Below, piece after piece: positions 32,217-38,539 of a stretch of DNA of 38,539 nt. A model generated the notes under the pieces. It made no database searches and was not told the DNA's origin. It worked only from the letters and a program-made list of their open reading frames with translations. Position 1 is the stretch's first letter. Every line of letters starts with the position of its first letter. The translations under genes were made by a program, and so were the position numbers. Where the stretch lies: NCBI GenBank assembly GCA_001817345.1, contig MHIE01000007.1, positions 1 to 38,539 on the forward strand. The letters are read 5' to 3'. The DNA is from Candidatus Buchananbacteria bacterium RIFCSPHIGHO2_01_FULL_44_11. Its GTDB lineage: Bacteria; Patescibacteriota; Patescibacteriia; Buchananbacterales; UBA6539.

Positions 32217-32245
32217 ATATTGCCATGAAAATAAAAAAATGTCAA
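32217..32245 (-). promoter_or_regulatory. promoter of minus-strand unit B
   Basis: On the minus strand TTGACA (32245-32240), 17-base spacer ending in TGG (extended -10), CAATAT (32222-32217). Transcription would begin near 32210 and run to the terminator at 31647. Confidence 0.65.
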
Positions 32246-32294
32246 TTTTTGTTAACCTACTCACTTATTAACTTACAAACCTACCAACTAAAAA

Positions 32295-33131
32295 ATGATT
32301 GCTTTTTTCCTTTTGTTTATCGCTAACAGTTTTGTCGAGATCGGTACGACCATCGGCAAAGACCAGACCGAGAAACGCCAACAAAGTATTTACACTATGG
32401 GTTTTTTGAACTTACTCTGGAGTACGGTTTTCTTTTTATTCTTTGCTTTTTTTGTCCGCCAGGGTTTTTTGTTTTCCCTGGCTTCTTTGCCGACGTTTAT
32501 TCCTAGAGTAATTTTAGAAATTGTCCAAGCCCATTTTACCGTCCTGGCGATTAAACACGCCAGCCGCAGTACTTTCAGTTTTATTCGGGTTTTGACGATT
32601 CCTTTATTACTGATTGTTGATTTGATTTTAGGCTACCGGCTTAACCCCCATCAAATCCTTGGCATTGTCATTATCGCCGTGGCTTTAATTTTATTGTTAG
32701 TCAGGCGCAGTTTGAAAACTAAAGGCATATTTTTTGTTTTATTTACTGCGGTCAACGCCGTCATTACTTTATCTTTATACAAGTATGACATTACCCATTT
32801 TAATTCGGTTGAAGCCGAGCAAAGCCTTGCCCTTTCTGTCGTTACGGCTTATTTTATGATAATGGCGCTTTTGGTGGCCAAAGAAAATCCTTTACGCTTT
32901 TTAGCTAAACCGATTTTTTTGACCCAATCGTTGCTTAATGGCGCCGGAGATGTGATTATCAGTTTCTCTTATTTGTTTGCGCCGGCATCAGTCATCACCA
33001 CAATCAAAAGGTCAATTTCGGTTCTGTTTTCCGTCATGTCCGGTCATTTCTATTTTGGCGAAAAATATCTGATGTTAAAAATTCTAGCTTTTATTTTGGT
33101 GGCCGGCGGTTTATTGCTTTTAGTTTTCTAA
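32295..33131 (+). CDS. DMT-superfamily (EamA-like) membrane transporter
   Basis: A 278-residue protein with about nine or ten membrane helices and little outside the membrane. The EamA/DMT pattern is visible: a helix FLLFIANSFVEIGTTIGK, a second pair around FLNLLWSTVFFLFFAFF, the internal duplication with RSTFSFIRVLTIPLLLIVD in the first half and ASVITTIKRSISVLFSVMSG in the second, each followed by a GY/GE-type loop (LGYRLNPHQILGI; YFGEKYLMLKIL). These carriers move small metabolites; the substrate cannot be inferred. It starts after a low-complexity spacer of CCTACTCACTTATTAACTTA words and ends before the AT-rich element. Confidence 0.82.
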   Translation: MIAFFLLFIANSFVEIGTTIGKDQTEKRQQSIYTMGFLNLLWSTVFFLFFAFFVRQGFLFSLASLPTFIPRVILEIVQAHFTVLAIKHASRSTFSFIRVLTIPLLLIVDLILGYRLNPHQILGIVIIAVALILLLVRRSLKTKGIFFVLFTAVNAVITLSLYKYDITHFNSVEAEQSLALSVVTAYFMIMALLVAKENPLRFLAKPIFLTQSLLNGAGDVIISFSYLFAPASVITTIKRSISVLFSVMSGHFYFGEKYLMLKILAFILVAGGLLLLVF

Positions 33132-33181
33132 ATTAGCCGTTATAATGGCAGGAATATTTCAGCCATAGTTGAACTAATTTC

Positions 33182-33267
33182 AAATTTTAAATTATAAATT
33201 TTAAATAAATGACTTAATTTTAAATATTTAATTATTTTGATTTTATTTAAAATTTAGAATTAGGTAT
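33182..33267. repeat. AT-rich spacer element, copy 2
   Basis: Same element as 5161-5245. It ends a few bases before the ATG at 33275, which begins the truncated copy of the uvrA start. This suggests it was the native spacer in front of uvrA. Confidence 0.75.
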
Positions 33268-33274
33268 TAAAAAA

Positions 33275-33301
33275 ATGTCAGAACAATTTATTAAAATTCG
33301 G
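33275..33301 (+). pseudogene. duplicated first 27 bp of uvrA (truncated copy)
   Basis: ATGTCAGAACAATTTAT, then TAAAATTCGG. This matches 33794-33820 in 26 of 27 positions (T for C in codon 6). Beyond it the sequence diverges at once into minus-strand unit C. The frame does not continue into uvrA. Confidence 0.88.
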
Positions 33302-33310
33302 AGTATTTTT

Positions 33311-33356
33311 GTTAGAAAAGAAAAGAGCGCCTGCCATTTCAAGAAACAGGACGCTC
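33311..33356 (-). terminator. intrinsic terminator of minus-strand unit C
   Basis: On the minus strand GAGCG(T)CCTG (33356-33347) pairs with CAGGCGCTC (33333-33325), a 9-bp stem with one bulge, followed by TTTTCTTTTC. It ends the unit just before the duplicated uvrA start. Confidence 0.75.
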
Positions 33357-33575
33357 GGGATGAGGGTATATAGAGCAGAAAGCCATCTAGCACACGGCTT
33401 AAATCTTTTCTCGTCACCCGATACGCAGGTCCCGCGAACCGGCCACAATTTGGCCGAGGAATTTGCGGTTGCCGCATTGTATGGGATTTCGGAGATTGGA
33501 TCGGGTAAGTTATGCTAGGGCTTAAGGGAAAAAAAGTTGCTGCGGGAATCATCTTTTGGCTGTAACCCGTAGGCC

Positions 33576-33644
33576 TTAGACGACGACGACGGCTTCGCTT
33601 GAAGCACCTCCAGCAACTTCCCTCTGAATAAAAAGAACAAGCAT
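33576..33644 (-). CDS. possible 22-residue leader peptide ending in four valines (unit C)
   Basis: The frame MLVLFIQREVAGGASSEAVV continues with VV and TAA. It is the first ATG of unit C, about 27 bases after the predicted transcription start and next to a hairpin (ATCTCAT/ATGAGAT). Its codons 9-11 form one arm (AAGTTGCTG) of a 9-bp stem whose other arm (CAGCAACTT, 33542-33534) is followed by T7, which is attenuator-like. Leader peptides with runs of Val/Leu/Ile codons control branched-chain amino-acid operons in other bacteria. Here no such gene follows: only about 200 bases of unassigned sequence and a terminator. The Shine-Dalgarno is weak. The whole unit might instead be a non-coding RNA of about 350 bases. 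Confidence 0.35.
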   Translation of the reverse strand: MLVLFIQREVAGGASSEAVVVV

Positions 33645-33677
33645 TATCTCATCAGAGGCAATCTCTAATGAGATGGC

Positions 33678-33706
33678 AGTGTATCATATTAAATAATTTT
33701 TGTCAA
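33678..33706 (-). promoter_or_regulatory. promoter of minus-strand unit C
   Basis: On the minus strand TTGACA (33706-33701), 17-base spacer ending TGA (extended -10), TACACT (33683-33678). Start near 33671. It fires away from uvrA. Confidence 0.72.
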
Positions 33707-33793
33707 GGGTTTTTCAAAATATAACAAATTTTGGCTAAAATATGGCAAAAATAAAGAAAATATCATTATTAAAGCGGTCTATGAGCACCTAAT

Positions 33794-36619
33794 ATGTCAG
33801 AACAATTTATCAAAATTCGGGGTGCCCGAGAGCATAATCTTAAAAACGTTGACGTGGATATTCCCATTGATCAATTAACGGTCATTACCGGTTTATCCGG
33901 TTCGGGCAAATCAACGCTGGCTTTTGACACCTTATATGCCGAAGGTCAGCGCCGATACGTGGAGTCGCTTTCGGCTTATGCCCGGCAATTTTTGGGTTTG
34001 ATGAATAAACCCGACGTTGACCGTATTTCCGGTCTTTCACCGGCGATTTCCATTGAGCAGAAATCGGTTTCCAAAAATCCGCGGTCAACCGTGGGTACGA
34101 TTACCGAAATCCACGATTATCTCCGGCTGCTTTACGCCCGGATTGGCCAGCCCCATTGCCCGCAGTGCGGCAAAAAAATCATGCCCCAGTCCGTGGAATC
34201 AATTAGTCAACTGATTCTTCAAGAAAAATCCGGCCGTAAGCTCCAAATTTTGGCGCCGGTGGTCCGGGGCAAAAAAGGCACTTACGAACAGTTGTTTCAG
34301 GATTTATTCAAACAAGGTCACCGCCAAGTCCGGGTGGACGGTGCGACTTTTGATTTAGCCGATTGGTCTGAGATTAAACTGAACAAGCAGAATAAGCACA
34401 ATATTGAAGTGATGATTGACCGGTTGCTGATTAAAAAAGACGTTTTTTCCCGGCTTCAGGAAGCGATTGAAGCGGCCGTCACTTTGGCCGCCGGGTTAGT
34501 CTTGATTCTGGAAGCCGACAAAGAAAAACTTTTTTCCCAAAACAATTCCTGCCCGGACTGCGGCATTTCTTTTGAAGAACTTCAGCCGAGGATGTTTTCT
34601 TTCAACTCACCCTTTGGCGCTTGTCCAGAGTGCCACGGTCTGGGGTTTTTGCAGCGGATTGACGCTGACTTGGTTGTACCCGACAAAAATCTATCTTTAG
34701 CCGAAGGAGCGATCCGGCCCTGGCAGACCCACGGGGAAGGCTGGCGGAAAAAAATGTTGGAAAGTCTGGCCGAGCATTACCATTTTGATTTGTGGCAGGC
34801 CTGGAAAAAACTGCCGAAAACCGTTCAAGATATTATTTTTTACGGCTCAAAAGACGAAATCAAGTTTGATTTGCATTCCTTTGACCGTAATTCCAACTAT
34901 TCCTGGACTGGCCAATTTGAAGGCGTGATGCCTCAACTCGAGCGGCTTTACAAACAAACCGAATCGGATTATCGCCGGCAGGAATTGGAAAAATATATGG
35001 TGATGGGGGAGTGTTCTGTTTGCCGGGGCAAAAGATTAAAACCCGAGTCGCTGGGTGTGAGCATTAACGACCAGAACATCTGGCAGGTGTCCGAACTTGC
35101 CATTGCCAAAGCCTTTGAATTTTTTGACCATTTGAAATTAACCAAAGAAGAAAGCCAGATTGCCAAGTTGATTTTGAAAGAGATAAAAGACCGTTTGCTG
35201 TTTTTGATTGACGTCGGCTTGGATTATTTGAATTTAAACCGCGCGGCGGGGACTTTGGCCGGCGGCGAAGCCCAGCGGATCAGGTTGGCGACCCAAGTCG
35301 GCTCCGAACTTCGGGGAGTTTTGTATATTTTGGACGAACCGTCAATCGGCCTGCATCAGCGCGATAACCGGCGGCTGATTGACACTTTAAAGCGGTTGCG
35401 CGACTTGGGCAACACCGTTTTGGTGGTTGAACACGACCAAGAAACGATTTTGACTGCCGATTACGTCATTGACCTGGGGCCAGGCGCGGGTATTCACGGC
35501 GGCCAGATTGTCTGCGCCGGCAGTCCGGAGAAAATTAAAAAATGTAAGCAGTCAATCACCGGTCAATATTTAACTGGTCAAAAATCCATTACCCTGCCGG
35601 CGCAGCGCCGCAAGGCTTTTGACTGGTTGGAGGTTTTAGGCGCCAGCGAGCACAATTTGAAAAATATTGACGTCAAAATTCCCTTGAAGGTTTTTTGCTG
35701 CGTTACCGGCGTTTCCGGTTCGGGCAAATCGACTTTGGTTAACGACATTTTATACAACGCTTTGGCCAAAGTTTTGCACGGCGCGACTGAGCCGGTCGGC
35801 CGGCATAAAGCCCTGCGCGGCTACGGGAGGCTGGAAAAAGCGATTATGGTTGACCAGTCGCCGATTGGCCGCACCCCGCGCTCCAATCCCGCCACTTATA
35901 TTGGGGTTTTTACGCCCACCCGGGAACTGTTTGCTTCTACCCCGGAAGCCAAGGTCCGCGGCTACAAAGTCGGCCGGTTCAGTTTTAACGTCGCCGGCGG
36001 CCGGTGCGAAGAATGCGAGGGCGACGGCGTTAAAAAAATTGAAATGCATTTTTTACCCGATGTTTACATTGAGTGCCAGCAATGCAAAGGCAAGCGCTAC
36101 AACCAAGAGACTCTGACGGTTAAGTATAAAGGCAAAAACATCGCCGAAGTTTTGGACATGACCGTGGAAGAGGCCTTGGAATTTTTTAAACCCATCCCGG
36201 CGATTAAAAATAAACTCCAGACTTTGTTTGACGTCGGTCTGGGTTATATTAAGCTGGGTCAGCCGGCCACGACTTTATCGGGCGGCGAGGCTCAGCGGGT
36301 CAAATTAACGGCGGAACTTTCCCGCAAAGGCGGCGATGCCCTCTATATTTTAGATGAACCAACGACCGGCCTGCATTTTGACGACGTTAATAAACTGCTT
36401 TCGGTTTTGAATCGGCTGGTGGATAAAGGCAATAGCGTGTTAGTCATTGAACACAATTTGGACGTGATTAAGTGCGCTGACTGGGTAATTGATTTAGGGC
36501 CGGAGGGCGGACAGAAAGGCGGGCAAGTGATTGTTGAAGGCAGCCCGGAAAAAATTGCCAAGTGCGCCAAATGGAGTTATACTGGTCAATTTTTAAAACC
36601 GTTGTTGAAATTAAAGTAA
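33794..36619 (+). CDS. uvrA: UvrA, excinuclease ABC subunit A
   Basis: A 941-residue ABC-type ATPase that scans DNA for lesions and loads UvrB. Two nucleotide-binding halves are complete. First: Walker [17 protein letters not shown] (about 31-46), zinc Cys pairs CPQC and CPDC...CPEC, signature [12 protein letters not shown] (Ala where Ser is usual), and Walker [17 protein letters not shown]. Second: Walker [17 protein letters not shown], the zinc hairpin [16 protein letters not shown] to CQQC, signature [12 protein letters not shown] and [11 protein letters not shown]. Length is normal. I chose ATG 33794 because an [18 protein letters not shown] start is conserved in the family. The same 27 bases occur at 33275, on the far side of unit C, so the gene's start was duplicated and its original spacer displaced. 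No strong promoter is obvious in 33707-33793. Confidence 0.96.
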   Translation: MSEQFIKIRGAREHNLKNVDVDIPIDQLTVITGLSGSGKSTLAFDTLYAEGQRRYVESLSAYARQFLGLMNKPDVDRISGLSPAISIEQKSVSKNPRSTVGTITEIHDYLRLLYARIGQPHCPQCGKKIMPQSVESISQLILQEKSGRKLQILAPVVRGKKGTYEQLFQDLFKQGHRQVRVDGATFDLADWSEIKLNKQNKHNIEVMIDRLLIKKDVFSRLQEAIEAAVTLAAGLVLILEADKEKLFSQNNSCPDCGISFEELQPRMFSFNSPFGACPECHGLGFLQRIDADLVVPDKNLSLAEGAIRPWQTHGEGWRKKMLESLAEHYHFDLWQAWKKLPKTVQDIIFYGSKDEIKFDLHSFDRNSNYSWTGQFEGVMPQLERLYKQTESDYRRQELEKYMVMGECSVCRGKRLKPESLGVSINDQNIWQVSELAIAKAFEFFDHLKLTKEESQIAKLILKEIKDRLLFLIDVGLDYLNLNRAAGTLAGGEAQRIRLATQVGSELRGVLYILDEPSIGLHQRDNRRLIDTLKRLRDLGNTVLVVEHDQETILTADYVIDLGPGAGIHGGQIVCAGSPEKIKKCKQSITGQYLTGQKSITLPAQRRKAFDWLEVLGASEHNLKNIDVKIPLKVFCCVTGVSGSGKSTLVNDILYNALAKVLHGATEPVGRHKALRGYGRLEKAIMVDQSPIGRTPRSNPATYIGVFTPTRELFASTPEAKVRGYKVGRFSFNVAGGRCEECEGDGVKKIEMHFLPDVYIECQQCKGKRYNQETLTVKYKGKNIAEVLDMTVEEALEFFKPIPAIKNKLQTLFDVGLGYIKLGQPATTLSGGEAQRVKLTAELSRKGGDALYILDEPTTGLHFDDVNKLLSVLNRLVDKGNSVLVIEHNLDVIKCADWVIDLGPEGGQKGGQVIVEGSPEKIAKCAKWSYTGQFLKPLLKLK

Positions 36620-36677
36620 AAAAAATTGAGGGGAGCGCACCGACACCGAGGTAGGTTTGTGGTGTGGGTGCGCTCCC
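36618..36677 (-). terminator. intrinsic terminator of minus-strand unit D
   Basis: On the minus strand GGGAGCGCACC (36677-36667) and GGTGCGCTCCC (36641-36631) form an 11-bp perfect stem, followed by CTCAATTTTTTTT. The T-run is encoded by the A-run overlapping the uvrA stop codon, so unit D ends right at uvrA. Confidence 0.82.
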
Positions 36678-36725
36678 GCTCTCTGGGGTGTGAACCATTT
36701 CCTGGCGGAAAGGTTCGGCTGAAGA

Positions 36726-36992
36726 TCAAGCAACGAATACTCCCGAAGCTGGGCAAACCCCGCCCCCTTCTCCCAGAGGGCAGCCGCAGATACAGAATCC
36801 AGGTCTGCTCTGATCCTGCCGGTGCTGGCTGGCGACGGGATTGATGTTGGCAGTAGGGTTGGAACTGGATTTGGGACTCCTGGAGATTTGCCCGCCACAA
36901 CGCGGGCAGAAGTTGGCCAGAGGCCGTAATTGCGTTCCGCAGTGGCTGCAGCCTTCACTAGTTCTTTGCACTGTGAATTGGGCTTTGGGCAT
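36726..36992 (-). CDS. small zinc-ribbon protein (unit D, second gene)
   Basis: An 88-residue protein starting at ATG 36992 with an excellent ribosome-binding site (AAAGGAGG, 5 bases upstream). The N-terminal part holds a zinc ribbon: CSHCGTQLRPLANFCPRCGG (residues 14-33), the CxxC-x11-CxxC spacing of small double-knuckle ribbons. The rest is Ser/Pro/Gln-rich and ends in a Cys/Gly-rich tail (PGFCICGCPLGEGGG). It may bind DNA, RNA or protein; nothing more specific can be said. The stop of the preceding gene overlaps its ribosome-binding site (TAAAGGAGG), so translation is coupled. Codon use is GC-rich compared with uvrA. It lies convergent to uvrA. Confidence 0.72.
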   Translation of the reverse strand: MPKAQFTVQRTSEGCSHCGTQLRPLANFCPRCGGQISRSPKSSSNPTANINPVASQHRQDQSRPGFCICGCPLGEGGGVCPASGVFVA

Positions 36993-37003
36993 TGTGGCCT
37001 CCT

Positions 37004-37213
37004 TTAGACCAGAACCATTTCCAAGAGCTGGATTGCCTTTTCGGCATTCCGTTGGTCGCCGAGTTCGATGTGGGAGAAATCCCTCCCCGGGGAGAAAGCG
37101 AATGACGGGGAAGTTCCCCATGACAACGGCCGAGCTTCCTGCTCCGCCGCCTGTTGGCGCCAGAAAGACTCGGCTTCCTGTTGCCGCTGGTTTCCCAGTT
37201 GAGCTTGAGTCAC
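37004..37213 (-). CDS. small Gln/Glu-rich protein (unit D, first gene)
   Basis: A 69-residue frame starting at GTG 37213, with GGGAGG eight bases upstream. Sequence: MTQAQLGNQRQQEAESFWRQ, then a middle part with SPSFAFSPGRDF, and a C-terminal helix RNAEKAIQLLEMVLV. I recognise no family. Its stop overlaps the ribosome-binding site of the zinc-ribbon gene, so the two form a small operon from the promoter at 37278-37306. The Gln/Arg/Glu-rich N-terminus and the amphipathic C-terminus suggest a protein-binding peptide; this is weak inference. Confidence 0.55.
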   Translation of the reverse strand: MTQAQLGNQRQQEAESFWRQQAAEQEARPLSWGTSPSFAFSPGRDFSHIELGDQRNAEKAIQLLEMVLV

Positions 37214-37277
37214 TTTCGTGCCCTCCCTTTAAGAACAACTTTGAATAAGATAGTATTTCAGTGTTCGCATTGTCCAT

Positions 37278-37306
37278 AGTCTAACACATTTTATTATTTA
37301 TGTCAA
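37278..37306 (-). promoter_or_regulatory. promoter of minus-strand unit D, overlapping the uvrC start
   Basis: On the minus strand TTGACA (37306-37301), 17-base spacer ending TGT (extended -10), TAGACT (37283-37278). The -35 box uses the uvrC start codon region ATGTCAA (37300-37306), so RNA polymerase here and translation of uvrC share bases. Confidence 0.75.
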
Positions 37307-38539
37307 TATTGAGCCAAAAATTAAAGAATTCACCCCATCAGCCGGGCTGTTATTTATTTAAAAATCGGCCAGGGAAAATTATTTACATTGGCAAAGCCAA
37401 GGATTTAAAAAAACGAGTCAGTTCTTATTTTAGAAAAAACCTTGAGTACAAAACTCAGAAATTGTCCGAGGAAATTTTTGATGTTGATTTTTTTGTTACT
37501 GACAGCGAGGTCGAAGCCCTACTCTTAGAAGCCAAGTTAATCAAAGAAAATCAGCCTAAATATAATTTGGAACTAAAAGGTGGCGTGCGTTATGCTTACA
37601 TTAAAATCACCAGTGAGCAATTCCCCCGGCTTGAGACAGTGCGGTTATTCAAGCGCCAGGATAAAATATTCGGTCCATTTGCCATTGCCGATAACCGCAA
37701 GAGTTTGATTAGTCTGGCTAATGAGTTATTTAAATTGCGCACCAGCAAAGAGAGAGTGGTTAAGATTGCTCAGCGATACAGGATCCGCTGTTCCGTGCCG
37801 CCGTTTATTAGGTTAACGACGCCGGAAGAATACCAAAAGGATGTTGAGAAAGCGGCCTTGCTGCTGGCGGGCAAAATGGATCACTTGATTTCCAGTTTGC
37901 AAGCGGAGATGAGGCAGTATTCCGGACAAAATAATTTTGAGCTGGCTAAACTGCGCCGCGATCAAATTAAAGCCTTGGTCCAGCTGTCGGAAAAACAGAA
38001 AATTGAACGGCGCAAAAATTACGACCAGGATGTCATTAACTTTCTGATTTCCCTGAATAAATTTGTTGTTCAGCTGTTTAACATCAATAAAGGCGTGGTT
38101 TCCGGCCGCAAAGAATTCCGTTTCCCGCTGGCTAAAGTCAATGCCGATCCCTCTGTCGCCTTAGCGGATTTTATCAGCCAATACTATTACAGCAATGAAA
38201 TCCCCCAAGAAATAATTATTCCCCAAAAAGTTAAAAATCAAAAAGCTTTGGGAGTTTATTTAACCAAACTGGCTGGCCGAAAGACTGAGTTGACTGTGCC
38301 GCAGAAAGGTGACAAAGTTTTACTGCTTGGATTGGTGAAAAAAAATCTCGTCAGTGCTTTGAAGCGCGGCGACAGCGCTTTAGCCGAGCTCCAAGACAAA
38401 CTCAGCCTGCCGGCCTTCCCCTCAGTGATTGAATGTTTTGACGTTTCTAACCTGGGGGCAAATCAGATCGTCGGTTCAATGGTTTATTTCAAAGACGGCC
38501 GGCCGGATAAGAATAATTATCGGCGGTTCAAAATTAAGT
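37300..38539 (+). CDS. uvrC: UvrC, excinuclease ABC subunit C (partial, runs off the window)
   Basis: The first 413 residues of the nuclease that makes both incisions in nucleotide excision repair; the reading frame is open at the window edge. The N-terminal GIY-YIG nuclease domain is PHQPGCYLFKNRPGKIIYIG with AKDLKKRVSSYF (residues about 11-45), slightly altered in that the first Tyr is in GCYLF. ALLLEAKLIKENQPKYNL contains the catalytic Glu. A UVR motif lies near 200-225 (NFELAKLRRDQIKAL), where UvrB binds. The beginning of the RNase H-like second nuclease domain is visible as IECFDVSNLGANQIVGSMV with its first Asp. The four-Cys cluster found in many UvrC proteins is not seen; the region near residue 165 (RYRIRCSVPPFIR) has only one Cys. 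No clear Shine-Dalgarno precedes the ATG. This completes uvrB, uvrA, uvrC in one neighbourhood. Confidence 0.92.
   Translation, partial: MSILSQKLKNSPHQPGCYLFKNRPGKIIYIGKAKDLKKRVSSYFRKNLEYKTQKLSEEIFDVDFFVTDSEVEALLLEAKLIKENQPKYNLELKGGVRYAYIKITSEQFPRLETVRLFKRQDKIFGPFAIADNRKSLISLANELFKLRTSKERVVKIAQRYRIRCSVPPFIRLTTPEEYQKDVEKAALLLAGKMDHLISSLQAEMRQYSGQNNFELAKLRRDQIKALVQLSEKQKIERRKNYDQDVINFLISLNKFVVQLFNINKGVVSGRKEFRFPLAKVNADPSVALADFISQYYYSNEIPQEIIIPQKVKNQKALGVYLTKLAGRKTELTVPQKGDKVLLLGLVKKNLVSALKRGDSALAELQDKLSLPAFPSVIECFDVSNLGANQIVGSMVYFKDGRPDKNNYRRFKIK

Noticed and set aside
33247-33552. 101-residue minus-strand frame in unit C
   Set aside because: It runs straight through the terminator hairpin and into the AT-rich spacer, and its composition is not coding-like beyond the hairpin.
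33311-33671. tmRNA on the minus strand (about 360 bases, short frame ending in a stop)
   Set aside because: No tRNA-like 3' domain or conserved 5' sequence is seen, and a VVVV ending is unlike known tag peptides, which mostly end in Ala.
36620-36680. uvrA terminator on the plus strand
   Set aside because: The 11-bp stem is followed on the plus strand by GCTCTCTGG, not by T. The T-run is only on the minus strand.

Overview
The window looks like a chromosomal piece of a Patescibacteria (CPR) genome, probably on the Parcubacteria side. This rests on the stripped-down gene set, the type IV pilus locus of the style common in that group, a standalone riboflavin kinase, a bifunctional glucose/mannose-6-phosphate isomerase, and short low-complexity spacers between genes. 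TGA is not needed as a sense codon in any gene read here, so the code appears standard. No rRNA or tRNA gene was recognised. The phylum assignment is inference from gene content.

Layout. 1-1511: a diversity-generating-retroelement (DGR) type reverse transcriptase, divergent from a broken Avd-like gene. 1583-8837: a sugar-phosphate block (transketolase, LOG-family protein, GlpX, class II aldolase, transaldolase, PGI/PMI), interrupted by a REP-associated transposase with its palindromes. 8853-10459: a thioredoxin-fold membrane-anchored protein, a polytopic membrane protein and riboflavin kinase. 10643-11827: a GC-rich gene on the minus strand with its own promoter and terminator. 11837-21301: a type IV pilus locus (response regulator, PilB, PilC, four pseudopilin-like genes, a PilM with a transmembrane segment and SH3 domain, and a pilin) behind a structured leader. 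21351-28770: a DJ-1/PfpI gene, then two large exported proteins (a subtilase with a beta-propeller and a beta-helix protein), each preceded by an identical 47-bp repeat that is the 3' end of the PfpI gene. 28887-38539: uvrB, uvrA and the start of uvrC, the whole UvrABC excision-repair set, interleaved with a DUF559 nuclease flanked by palindromes, a DMT-type transporter and three more minus-strand units.

How it fits together. The first block can interconvert hexose, triose and pentose phosphates without the oxidative branch. The pilus block supplies extension motor, platform, inner-membrane PilM and pilins; PilT, PilD, PilN and PilO are not in the window. The excision-repair genes lie close together but are probably not one transcript.

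The most unusual theme is a set of four minus-strand units (about 10.64-11.83, 31.64-32.25, 33.31-33.71 and 36.62-37.31 kb). Each has a TTGACA -35 and a 17-bp spacer, ends at a hairpin plus T-run, and is visibly more GC-rich than its plus-strand neighbours. One of them sits between two copies of the first 27 bp of uvrA, and another has its -35 box inside the uvrC start. Their products are unknown, and I regard them as the best candidate here for something undescribed.
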